Assembly: GCA_964416385.1 (NCBI GenBank) | Contig: CAYQDW010000001.1 | Location: forward strand, 1-64,000 | DNA from: JAUHWL01 sp964416385 | GTDB lineage: Bacteria; Bacteroidota; Bacteroidia; Flavobacteriales; Schleiferiaceae | Length of the DNA stretch: 64,000 nt | Direction: 5' to 3' | Shown: positions 1 to 7,417 of the stretch, piece after piece | Numbering within the stretch: position 1 is the stretch's first letter | Layout of the letters: every line of letters begins with the position of its first letter | Program-made: the position numbers and the translations under genes | Notes under the pieces: model-generated | What the model was told of the DNA's origin: nothing | What the model saw: only the letters and a program-made list of their open reading frames with translations | Database searches by the model: none

Positions 1-1010
1 TAGTTGTAGCTAAATACGTTGCCATTGGCACCAGCTTGAACAATCATGGCATGGCGTAAGGTTTTAAAAATGGTATTCTCTACCCGTGATTCAGACGTAG
101 CAAAATGCAACATCACGCCATAGGCGCGCCCGCCATCTTCAAATTCAAAAGAATCATGAAAATAGCAACCTGTTACCAATAGGTTGGTGCTATATAAGGC
201 TTCAACATGGGCGTAGTTGCAGTTAACACTTTCAACGCCTTTTACCCAACAATTAGCGGCACGCGAAAAACGTATTTTACTTGCTTTATTACGCTCTGCT
301 GAAAGGGTAACTTGATCTGTACGTACAAGTGTAAAACATTCAAAACCTACATTTTTTTTGAGGGATATCTTCCGCAGCCGGGGATTTTCTGTGGTTATGA
401 AATTCATACGCAATGGAGATTCAAGCGTAATAGTGGTAGCCGTTACAGCGCTAATGCGAGAAATCTGCCCAGTTCTTCTTTCTGCCCAAGAGTCGAAAAC
501 TAGCGCTGCATCATCTTTAATAAGGCGTATGTAATCGCCAACGGCAAATGCTGCGGTGCTATTAAGCTGAAGTGTAAAATCATCTTTAAGTGCATTGGCA
601 GTTAGCGCATATTCTGTAGAAGGCTCAGCGCCAGAAACAGAAAAGCAATCGCTCAGCACCCCACCCAGGGTAAAAGTGAAGGTTGTAATGCCGGCCCCTT
701 TACCGCGAATAACAACATTTTCAGGAACCTCAATTTGACTTTGAAAAAGGTAATTTCCTTGGTCGAATTGAATGATAGTTGGCTGCGAGAGCCCTGACAA
801 TAAAGAAATAAGTGTTGGTGCATTATCTGTTGCACCCGTTGGGTCTCCAGAAAAATTGATCAAGTTAGTAGGGTATGCTGTATCGCGAAGCCCAGCTAAT
901 GTCCAATCTGTACTGCGTGTGCTTGGCAGGGATTGACCAAAGCCAAAAGATATGGTTAATAGCCAAAAACAAACAGTTATAGAATAGTTCTTGCGGTGGT
1001 ATTTAAGCAT
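1..1010 (-). CDS. Secreted right-handed beta-helix (pectate-lyase-fold) protein, 3' end outside window
   Basis: Reading from an ATG at 1010 leftwards gives about 336 codons with no stop before the window edge, so the C-terminus is missing. The first about 26 residues form a signal peptide (basic start, hydrophobic core, ending near FGQS). After it come a glycan-lyase-like N-terminal segment (FSGDPTGATDNAPTLISLL) and then beta-strand-rich sequence with IRGKGAGITTFTF and VTGCYFHDSFEF, the look of a pectate-lyase-type parallel beta-helix. It follows the heptose genes on the same strand, 69 bases after the DUF4240-like gene. The likely site of action is outside the cell on polysaccharide. The fold is inferred from sequence style only, and no catalytic residues were identified; the substrate is unknown. 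Confidence 0.7.
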   Translation of the reverse strand, partial: MLKYHRKNYSITVCFWLLTISFGFGQSLPSTRSTDWTLAGLRDTAYPTNLINFSGDPTGATDNAPTLISLLSGLSQPTIIQFDQGNYLFQSQIEVPENVVIRGKGAGITTFTFTLGGVLSDCFSVSGAEPSTEYALTANALKDDFTLQLNSTAAFAVGDYIRLIKDDAALVFDSWAERRTGQISRISAVTATTITLESPLRMNFITTENPRLRKISLKKNVGFECFTLVRTDQVTLSAERNKASKIRFSRAANCWVKGVESVNCNYAHVEALYSTNLLVTGCYFHDSFEFEDGGRAYGVMLHFATSESRVENTIFKTLRHAMIVQAGANGNVFSYN

Positions 1011-1079
1011 AGTTAAAGGTAACTAAGTTGTAAGACACAAGAATTTGAATTGGTGAAATATTTTCTCCTATTTACAGAA

Positions 1080-1748
1080 TCACTTGTCTGTTTGGCTTAA
1101 AATCTGAAAAATGGTAGGCTTTAGTTGCATAAATTCATCATTGCTTAAAAGTTTGGGCTCTTCCTGCAAAAAGCAGTTTTGGCCAGGCATAAAGGCATGT
1201 GTGCTGAAATAATAGCAATGTCCGCAAACACCGCTAATGCTTAAGTCTGAATTAACCTCAAAACCATTGTTAAATAGTTCATCAGGATACGTAGCCAGCC
1301 AATTAAAACGCTGTTCTCCGCGGCTTATTAAAAAGCTCATGTAAAGCAAAAAGAACCATTCATCTTCAGGGAAAAGTCTTTTTGCAATAGTGAAATTTAC
1401 GCTATCGCAATAGGGTTCAATAATGGCTAAAAACGTATTGTCGAATTGAATTAGAAATTCTGGGTCTTTCCTGATTAGGCCATCTTTGAGCAGCGAGATA
1501 AAGTTAAAGTAGCTCCCTTTTGACCGCGTAATAAGCGGATTTAAAATATTCCAGAATTCAATTTGGGATAGCAGAGTACAATCACGTGTTTTTGGTCTTT
1601 GTTCTTTAAGACGGTTTAAAGACCTTGCTCTTAGGTCTTGGTAAAAGTCGTTGTAATTGGTCCGCTTCGGGGAGCGATTTATTAATATAAAGTTGATTAT
1701 TAAGCCGATGGAGAGCGCAGTTAATAATACGAGAACGGCCGCGTACAT
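1080..1748 (-). CDS. Membrane-anchored DUF4240-like protein
   Basis: This 222-residue protein has one N-terminal hydrophobic segment (residues 2-23) followed by a basic stretch, so it is probably anchored in the inner membrane with a cytoplasmic body. The core resembles DUF4240: an FW motif near residue 68, a long helical stretch, and a segment FLISRGEQRFNWLATYPDEL like the conserved WLIxxG...DPDxL part of that family. A Cys-x-His-Cys cluster (GVCGHCYYF) near residue 175 could bind metal, but that is a guess. It starts one base after the gmhA stop, so it is co-transcribed with the heptose genes. Its role there is unknown. Confidence 0.6.
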   Translation of the reverse strand: MYAAVLVLLTALSIGLIINFILINRSPKRTNYNDFYQDLRARSLNRLKEQRPKTRDCTLLSQIEFWNILNPLITRSKGSYFNFISLLKDGLIRKDPEFLIQFDNTFLAIIEPYCDSVNFTIAKRLFPEDEWFFLLYMSFLISRGEQRFNWLATYPDELFNNGFEVNSDLSISGVCGHCYYFSTHAFMPGQNCFLQEEPKLLSNDEFMQLKPTIFQILSQTDK

Positions 1749-1749
1749 G

Positions 1750-2352
1750 CTACTTTACGCGATCATCATAAGTGCCGCCCATGCTTGGGTTGTCGCCCAT
1801 TAGGCGCGCCATCATTTCTTTTTTCACAATATTAAAAATCACCATGTGCACATCTTCGGTAACCTCCATATCCATTACAGGTGCATGCACAGATAAACTG
1901 GCGATTTCTTTGATTTTTCCTCCTTTAAAGCCAGTCATGGCTACGGTGGTGGCGCCAATTTCATTGGCATATGCTAACGCCTTTACAACGTTTTTACTAT
2001 TGCCGCTGCCGCTTATACCAATGACTAAGTCTTTTGGTGATAAGAAGTTTTTGAGCGGCTCAACAAAAATGTCATCCCAACCAATATCATTAGCTATGGC
2101 CATCATGCTGGGTAGGTTATCATTGAGGCAAATCATTTTAAAGCGTTTTTCTAACCCATAACTCGCACCTTTTAAAAAATCGCCCGCAGCGTGGCTTGCA
2201 CTTGCCCCACTGCCGCCATTACCCATTGTGTAAATGATACCGCCATTTTCATACGTACGGTAAAAGGCCTCTGCAAGCGCATTTATTTGGTTTATGTCTA
2301 ACTGGTTAAGCGTTGCTTTTACCAATTCTAAATATGTAATTGCGTTATTCAT
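1750..2352 (-). CDS. gmhA: Sedoheptulose-7-phosphate isomerase (SIS domain)
   Basis: A single SIS domain of 200 residues with the phosphosugar-binding motifs GNGGSGASASHAAGDF (about residues 44-59) and GISGSGNSKNVVKAL (about residues 112-126). GmhA converts sedoheptulose 7-phosphate into D-glycero-D-manno-heptose 7-phosphate, the first step of nucleotide-heptose synthesis, in the cytoplasm. Its start overlaps the end of the GHMP kinase gene by 8 bases, which suggests translational coupling. The product is the substrate of that kinase, so context and family agree. A SIS isomerase for a different sugar phosphate is possible but unlikely next to hddA. Confidence 0.88.
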   Translation of the reverse strand: MNNAITYLELVKATLNQLDINQINALAEAFYRTYENGGIIYTMGNGGSGASASHAAGDFLKGASYGLEKRFKMICLNDNLPSMMAIANDIGWDDIFVEPLKNFLSPKDLVIGISGSGNSKNVVKALAYANEIGATTVAMTGFKGGKIKEIASLSVHAPVMDMEVTEDVHMVIFNIVKKEMMARLMGDNPSMGGTYDDRVK

Positions 2353-3328
2353 TGGTGTAATAAATCAGTTTAGAGCCATCTTGCTCAAAAGTAAAGGGGA
2401 AAAGCCTAACATGGGAGAGTGCAGCGGTTAATTTTTCTTGTTTTTCTTTTGGACAATAAAACAGCATAAATCCGCCACCGCCAGCACCAAGTAACTTGCC
2501 GCCAAGTGCCCCATGTTTCAGAGCTGTTTCGTAAATGGTTGAAATTTCTGGATTTGTGATACCGCTTGCTAATTTTTGTTTGAGCAGCCAATTCTCATGT
2601 AATATACGGCCCATCTGGTCTATATTTCCTTTTATGAGTTCATCACGAAGCTCATAAACGAGACCTACCATTTGCTGAAGCGCATTAAATTTATCAGTGT
2701 CACTTGTGTTTTTGCGTTGTTCAGCCAAAATAGCTGAAGCACTACGTTGGTTGCCGATATAGTACATCACTAAATTTTCTTGTAACGCACTATAGATGTC
2801 CTTTTTGAGGTGCACTGGTGAAACATTCACTTTCCCATCTGGTAAAAATTCTATCACGTTCAGTCCTCCGTATGCCGCGGCATATTGATCCTGCTTGCCA
2901 ATAGGTTCTCCGAGAAGCTCAATTTCTACCTGACAAGCTTCGCGCGCTAGCCGCTCTTTATCTGCCAGTTGATTAGTAACTGCATACAAATTATGTAAGA
3001 GGCCTACAGTAAAGCTACTGGAAGACCCCATGCCAGTACCACTAGGCACATCTGCAATTGAACTTACCTCTAATCCGCCCTGAATATTAAATTTTTCTAA
3101 AACAGTGCGTAAAATGGGGTGCTTTAATTCGCTGAGGTTGCTTACCGTTTCCGTTTGTGAATACTTGGTACGGATCTTATCCGGCTCAAAAAAGGCATGG
3201 CTACTGATGTACATGTATTTGTTGATCGATGTGCTAAGCACTGCTCCGGTGCTGCGCTCGTAAAACGCAGCCAGATCGCTGCCGCCACCAACAAAGCTTA
3301 TTCTAAAAGGGGTTTTTGTAATGATCAT
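2345..3328 (-). CDS. hddA: D-glycero-alpha-D-manno-heptose 7-phosphate kinase (GHMP family)
   Basis: A 327-residue GHMP kinase. The N-terminus TPFRISFVGGGSDLAAFY is the substrate-binding start typical of heptose and fucose kinases. The ATP loop DVPSGTGMGSSSSFTVGLL lies around residues 93-111, and the C-terminal GGKLLGAGGGGFMLFYCP motif is intact. HddA phosphorylates heptose 7-phosphate at C1 in the alpha configuration, the route to GDP-heptose used for S-layer, capsule or O-antigen sugars rather than ADP-heptose. It is coupled to gmhA. The matching nucleotidyltransferase/phosphatase lies at 7418-9292 on the same strand, separated by inserted material. Length is normal for the family. Confidence 0.87.
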   Translation of the reverse strand: MIITKTPFRISFVGGGSDLAAFYERSTGAVLSTSINKYMYISSHAFFEPDKIRTKYSQTETVSNLSELKHPILRTVLEKFNIQGGLEVSSIADVPSGTGMGSSSSFTVGLLHNLYAVTNQLADKERLAREACQVEIELLGEPIGKQDQYAAAYGGLNVIEFLPDGKVNVSPVHLKKDIYSALQENLVMYYIGNQRSASAILAEQRKNTSDTDKFNALQQMVGLVYELRDELIKGNIDQMGRILHENWLLKQKLASGITNPEISTIYETALKHGALGGKLLGAGGGGFMLFYCPKEKQEKLTAALSHVRLFPFTFEQDGSKLIYYTNE

Positions 3329-3331
3329 GTT

Positions 3332-3390
3332 TGAAGTTCGAAGTCTGAAGTTCGAGGTATTCTCAAATCGAAAATTTTAATTCTCAAATC
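3332..3390. repeat. Short direct repeats upstream of hddA
   Basis: TGAAGTTCGA occurs twice (3332-3341 and 3346-3355), and ATTCTCAAATC occurs twice (3359-3369 and 3380-3390). They lie just before the hddA start and look like short slippage duplications. No function can be assigned. Confidence 0.5.
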
Positions 3391-3438
3391 ACCATGTCTG
3401 CGAAAGTACCATGTTTGACCATAAAACGTGTATGAAGG

Positions 3439-3753
3439 TTATCGTAATTTTGAAATGATTTCCAGAAGTTTCTTTGGGTCTTGGCGGTTGTCCCAAAAGG
3501 CGAGAATGATAATTTCATTGGGTAGCGGGCGAAAATAAATGCTGTAGTCCCCCAGAATAGCAATTCGCACATCCTCGTAATCTGAGATTTTAAACTGGTT
3601 TGGATTCTCTGCAATGGCTTTTGTCTTTGCGCTGACACTGCGAAGAAGTTTTTTAGAATAGGTGGCTGACTTATTTCTGTTAACCCAATATTCAAGAATG
3701 CTCAAATATTGTAAATCAGCCGTTCTGGACCATTTTACAGCTCGTTTAGCCAC
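3439..3753 (-). CDS. RelE/ParE-family toxin
   Basis: A 104-residue basic protein with the RelE/ParE layout. The N-terminal KWSRTADLQYLSILEYW is the typical W-x-x-x-A-xx-DL-xxIxxYW helix, followed by a middle RxxxxNPxxF segment and the C-terminal beta strands VRIAILGDYSIYFRPLPNEIIIL...FWDNRQDPKKL. ParE relatives poison gyrase and RelE relatives cut mRNA on the ribosome; the sequence alone does not decide between them. It overlaps the upstream antitoxin gene by 19 bases, the usual antitoxin-first order. The whole reading frame is open and of normal length, so the pair may be functional. Confidence 0.8.
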   Translation of the reverse strand: MAKRAVKWSRTADLQYLSILEYWVNRNKSATYSKKLLRSVSAKTKAIAENPNQFKISDYEDVRIAILGDYSIYFRPLPNEIIILAFWDNRQDPKKLLEIISKLR

Positions 3754-3989
3754 TTTAGGTTTCGTTTATCCATTTCTTCCTGAGAAATTAAACGGCCGTA
3801 CTTAATATCTTCCTCAGCCAACCTAAGCATTTCAAGTTGCTCACTGGTTAGCTCATCACTGGCATAGTTCTCCTTGATAATGCTTTGCTTTGCAGAAATA
3901 AATTGCTCAACCTGCTCAAGAATATCCAGATTTTTAATGGCCAAAATGCGATGAATAAGACGTTGTTTTATAGTTTCTTCTGAATTCAT
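3735..3989 (-). CDS. Antitoxin partner of the RelE/ParE-type toxin
   Basis: An 84-residue acidic, mostly helical protein (IKQRLIHRILAIKNLDILEQVEQFI...EEDIKYGRLISQEEMDKR). The C-terminal half, with LAEEDIKYGRLISQEEMDKRN, is the common toxin-wrapping tail of antitoxins linked to ParE/RelE toxins in Bacteroidota. No clear DNA-binding fold is visible at the N-terminus. It lies immediately upstream of, and overlaps, the toxin gene. It should neutralise the toxin by direct binding and may autoregulate the pair. Confidence 0.75.
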   Translation of the reverse strand: MNSEETIKQRLIHRILAIKNLDILEQVEQFISAKQSIIKENYASDELTSEQLEMLRLAEEDIKYGRLISQEEMDKRNLKWLNEL

Positions 3990-4054
3990 TTAGCGAAAGT
4001 AGAGATTTTGAGTAATGGATTTTCAATGCTTTACATCGGCCATCAAAACCTTTT

Positions 4055-4223
4055 AACCCGAATTATGCATTAGAACTTTGTAAAGAGAGTCTAAAGTGCA
4101 AAATATCAGGAAGTTCTGTTCGAAAAGCATAGCACCGCTATGGTTACAGAACCGAACGAAGCGAAGCGACTGATATGAAGTAATTTAGGCTCGGAATAGA
4201 TTTTCTAATGTATAATCCGGGTT
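4055..4223. repeat. MITE-like non-coding element with terminal inverted repeats
   Basis: Two 21-base arms, 4055-4075 and 4203-4223, are inverted copies of each other with two mismatches (core AACCCGnATTATnCATTAGAA). They bound about 169 bases with no reading frame. Inside is a nested hairpin: GTTCTGT pairs with ACAGAAC, and CATAGC-ACC-GCTATG forms its tip (about 4114-4152). This is the structure expected of a miniature inverted-repeat element or another dispersed non-autonomous repeat. No transposase gene is nearby and there is no second copy in this window. The target-site duplication is unclear. Confidence 0.6.
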
Positions 4224-4236
4224 TAAGTAAATATGA

Positions 4237-4299
4237 GTGTGAACGAGGAAGCATTTCTGCCTGAGGTGGATAGCTCGTAAACTCGGTTCGCACACGAGC
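4237..4299. other. Imperfect inverted repeats in non-coding DNA
   Basis: GTGTGAACGAG (4237-4247) can pair imperfectly with CTCGGTTCGCACAC (4282-4295). The alternative stem GCTCGT (4273-4278) with ACGAGC (4294-4299) competes with it. This may be part of the adjacent repeat element or a structured RNA; nothing else supports either reading. From here to 4395 I see only AT-rich repeats of the ACTTTCAACC type. Confidence 0.3.
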
Positions 4300-4395
4300 A
4301 TTGGGGGTCTTTGTGATTATCATTGTTCAAGGTTCAACGTTGAAATTTCAATGTACAGCATGACTTTGAACTTTCAACCTTTAACTTTCAACCGC

Positions 4396-4593
4396 TTACA
4401 GGCGGATGTCTGCGAATGTAACGTGTTTGGCGATAATATCGTATTCTGTAGGCTTTCGTTCAGCATAAAGCTTTTAGATGGCTTCTGGAGAATAGCCTTT
4501 CCAACCGTAGAAGGTTGTAATCCACGACTTCAACGACTCTTGATCAATCGTCTTGAAGATTTATAAATCAGCTTGTTCGCTAAGAGAAGGGAA
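4396..4593 (-). pseudogene. Decayed 3' end of a second hddC-gmhB-kinase gene
   Basis: Read on the minus strand, this stretch encodes a degraded copy of the last about 60 residues of the 7418-9292 fusion protein. Recognisable parts are TTFYGWKGYSPEAI, a stop, KLYAERKPTEYD and HVTFADIRL, ending in TAA at 4396-4398. A second in-frame stop replaces a Lys upstream (QADL-stop-IFKTI matches LADLKVFKQI). The match to the intact gene is clear but diverged at DNA level, so it is not a recent duplication. It lies on the same strand and just upstream of the toxin-antitoxin/hddA block. It cannot be translated as a unit. Confidence 0.8.
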
Positions 4594-4674
4594 AACAGAA
4601 TCCTATCTTTTAATGGACACTAATGATTGAATCATCCAACTATTGCCTTATTTGTGATAAAAACTATTCTTTCA

Positions 4675-5006
4675 ATGAAATTGTTTAAAACACTTCTTAC
4701 GCTTCAACTCTCGATTTGTTTCTTGCTAGTAAATGGTTAAAACAGTTTTCCATGCACTACCTCAGAACCTAATGGTGTTAACTTTTTATCTCAAATTCCT
4801 ACGAGTATCTTTATGACTCTCCTCCAGATGTAAACATAGATTTAAACGTTAATGCAAACTGTGTGTGGCTACCTACACCATTTGATCCTGTTAATGATGC
4901 AAATGGAGATCCATATAATCCGGATGAAAAGAATATTATGTCTTACTCAACCCCTGAATGTAAAGAATACTTCACACAGGTCAGGCAAATAGAATGCTTG
5001 ATATGA
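4675..5006 (+). pseudogene. Decayed 5' part of an M43 (pappalysin-type) metalloprotease
   Basis: An ATG at 4675 begins a good signal peptide (MKLFKTLLTLQLSICFLLVNG) that ends in a stop at 4738. The same frame continues to about 4799, and the reading then shifts to another frame (4800-5006). The shifted part encodes LYDSPPDVN...CVWLPTP and NPDEKNIMSYSTPEC, the end of an M43 catalytic domain including the Met-turn MSY. The zinc-binding HExxHxxGxxH stretch is absent, so a large internal deletion accompanies the stop and at least two frame changes. The downstream frame opens at 4994 and continues the same protein. This is a broken gene rather than a sequencing slip, because the catalytic core is missing. 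Confidence 0.75.
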
Positions 5007-6538
5007 TTGTGAATCATCCAGATTTAATTCCATGTGTCTCAACGCAAATACAAAGCCCTTTAACTGATTTAGACTTAGCTGTGAGGGATACTGATTTTGA
5101 CTTGGGTTGGGGCTATCAGTTCGGTTGGTACTTTGATAAAAGCCCTGATATATGGGTAAGAAATCAGCCTGATGGACTGACAAATCAAATTCACGAAGAC
5201 CCTGAATATGACAACTTAAATCCTGTTTATGTTTACATTAGAGTAAGAAACATTGGATGCGCAACGTCATTAGGTACAGAATCAATGAACTTGTATTGGT
5301 CAAAAGCCTCATCATCATCATCATGGCCAGCTAATTGGGACGGTACACAACCTACAATTGGTAATAGTATAGGCAACAAGACTATTCCAGTTCTAATGCC
5401 AGGTGAAGAAACAATTCTTGAATTTCAGTGGACTATTTTGAATCCAAACCAATATAACAACTGGGCTAGCTGCCTCCTGGTCAGAGTAAATGCAGGAATT
5501 AATGACCCATTCGTGGCAAATATTGACTTGGGACAGGAAGTTTTTCTGAATAATAATATTGCGCTCAGAAACGTAACTGTACTAGATAATCTTGCAGGAA
5601 AAGCTGAGCCAGGTTGGATTAATGATGTTTATTATCCACATGGCAGATATATGTTTATCGGTAATGCAAGTGCGTATCCTGAGTCATATGATATTCATTT
5701 CGAAGTTCCCGAAGCAAGTATTGAGAACTCAATTATCAATGAAGGTGAAGTCAAACTTATCTTTGAAGATGTTGGTTGGAATTTGATGCTTCAAGCAGGA
5801 ATAGATCAGAACCCAGGTATAGAGATATTAGAGCCGAAGGTTGTTGTAATAAATCAAAACGCCATACAAATAAACGATGTTAGCTTTTTAGCGGAGCAGA
5901 GAATACCCGTTTATGTCGGATTTAGCTTTTACTCAGAACAAATAACACCTGAACTACTATATGAATACAGAGTATCTCAAACCAAAAGTTCTGATAGCTT
6001 GCTCATAGGAGCAGAGCATTTTGAAATATACAAGCACCAACGCAGTCCATTTCAAGCTGACGCTGGAGAAGATGAATTAATATATCAGAATCAGAATATT
6101 ACCCTTGATGCTGAAGATATAAATGAGCAAGCCATTTATAATTGGTACGACTCAGAGGGAAATGCAATACATACTGGCCAACAACTTTCGGTATCGCCAG
6201 ACTCTTCTTCAGTATATCGATTAGAAGTTATTGCTGAAAATGATGGTTTCAAAGATTACGACCAAGTTACAGTTACAGTACTTAATTGCCTAATCACTTC
6301 AATATCTCCCAATCCAAATAGTACACCAGAGGTTGACGTAAATTATCAAATAGAAGGTGCTGGCTCCGCGTATTTAATGATAAGCGCTCCATATAGTTAT
6401 GTCTCAAATAATTATCTCTTAAACACTAATAGCAATTCAATAACAATTCCAATATCGTCATACAGCCCAGGAAGCTACTATGTATTTTTAGTTGTTGATG
6501 GACAGATTGTTCATTCAAAAACATTGATAATATTATGA
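4994..6538 (+). CDS. C-terminal part of a T9SS-exported protein, remnant of an M43 protease gene
   Basis: An open frame of 514 codons without its own signal peptide. The first residues (MLDMIVNHPDLIPC) continue the metalloprotease end encoded by the damaged upstream region. There follow a beta-rich region, a PKD/Ig-like segment near residues 355-430 (ADAGEDELIYQNQNITLDAED...YNWYDSEGNAI) and a T9SS type A-like sorting domain from about residue 435 (SISPNPN...GSYYVFLVVDGQIVHSKTLIIL). If translated alone it could not reach the periplasm. It overlaps the next gene by four bases (ATGA). Best read as the surviving 3' part of a pseudogene. Confidence 0.6.
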   Translation: MLDMIVNHPDLIPCVSTQIQSPLTDLDLAVRDTDFDLGWGYQFGWYFDKSPDIWVRNQPDGLTNQIHEDPEYDNLNPVYVYIRVRNIGCATSLGTESMNLYWSKASSSSSWPANWDGTQPTIGNSIGNKTIPVLMPGEETILEFQWTILNPNQYNNWASCLLVRVNAGINDPFVANIDLGQEVFLNNNIALRNVTVLDNLAGKAEPGWINDVYYPHGRYMFIGNASAYPESYDIHFEVPEASIENSIINEGEVKLIFEDVGWNLMLQAGIDQNPGIEILEPKVVVINQNAIQINDVSFLAEQRIPVYVGFSFYSEQITPELLYEYRVSQTKSSDSLLIGAEHFEIYKHQRSPFQADAGEDELIYQNQNITLDAEDINEQAIYNWYDSEGNAIHTGQQLSVSPDSSSVYRLEVIAENDGFKDYDQVTVTVLNCLITSISPNPNSTPEVDVNYQIEGAGSAYLMISAPYSYVSNNYLLNTNSNSITIPISSYSPGSYYVFLVVDGQIVHSKTLIIL

Positions 6539-7323
6539 GAATAGTTATTGGCAGCCTCCTCTTATTGATATCATTTAGTGCATTAAGTCAAGTGCCAAAT
6601 GCTGATTTCGAAAACTGGATTTCTGTGGGGTCTTATGAAGACCCCGTGTCATGGCAAACAAATAATGGAGTGACAACTACTGTAACAAAAACGTTAGATT
6701 CATATTCAGGTTTGTTTGCACTTAGTGTCAGTAGTAATTATCCAAGTATTGAGGGGAAGGGACCTGGTGTAGCATATTGTTTTATCCAAAATAATGGTGC
6801 AGATACCTTAATCGCATGGATTAAGTGTGACAGTATTGTTGGTCCCGCCAAAGGAGTGGTTGAAGTAGTCGCATACAATCAAGGACAAAACCCTCTGGTA
6901 ATTACACGAAAAGAGATCACCCAACAATCTGCAACATATCAACAAGTAGAATTATCAATTCCTTTTGTTAGTGCGGACAGTCTTGCCATCGTCTTAAAGG
7001 CAGAATCATTTTTATCATCAACGGGGTACGAGGGTTTTGTTAGAATTAAAGCTGATCAATTAAGGCTTCAAAGCACTATTGGGTTAACCGAAGAAATTCT
7101 TGATTATAATGTTTATCCAGTGCCAACGAAGAATGTTATGCACATTGACATTCAAAAAATTAATCTCAAAATTGAGTTAATTAGTGCCGAAGGGTTATTA
7201 ATTAGAGAATTTCCAACTGATGCTACTCAAGTTGATTTATCCTTTCTCCCGAACGGCATATATTTTTTGAAATTCACAAGTCGAGGATTATCTACCTATC
7301 AAAAAATAATTAAGAGAGATTAG
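6535..7323 (+). CDS. Secreted protein with T9SS type A sorting domain
   Basis: A 262-residue protein with a signal peptide (MRIVIGSLLLLISFSALSQ). It has a carbohydrate-binding-like jelly-roll body (VPNADFENWISVGSYEDPVSWQ..., a start common to T9SS-exported PCMD/CBM-like proteins) and a C-terminal sorting domain (YNVYPVPTKNVMHID...LSFLPNGIYFLKF...KIIKRD). The fold comparison is an inference. The start overlaps the preceding frame by ATGA, so both were once one transcription unit. Unlike its neighbour it appears intact. Substrate or partner unknown. Confidence 0.65.
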   Translation: MRIVIGSLLLLISFSALSQVPNADFENWISVGSYEDPVSWQTNNGVTTTVTKTLDSYSGLFALSVSSNYPSIEGKGPGVAYCFIQNNGADTLIAWIKCDSIVGPAKGVVEVVAYNQGQNPLVITRKEITQQSATYQQVELSIPFVSADSLAIVLKAESFLSSTGYEGFVRIKADQLRLQSTIGLTEEILDYNVYPVPTKNVMHIDIQKINLKIELISAEGLLIREFPTDATQVDLSFLPNGIYFLKFTSRGLSTYQKIIKRD

Positions 7324-7417
7324 TTGAATTAATCTGGTCTCCGCTCGCATATTTGTTAAAGCGAATCAGTAGTTGACTTCGATAAAAAAAAGGGTGCAGT
7401 TGAAAAAGTTGATTGAT

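Noticed and set aside
3384..3695. 103-codon frame on the minus strand overlapping the toxin
   Set aside because: It is an alternative frame of the same DNA; the frame at 3439-3753 has the RelE/ParE pattern.
4351..4566. 71-codon frame on the plus strand
   Set aside because: It is the antisense shadow of the decayed hddC-gmhB-kinase 3' end at 4396-4593.
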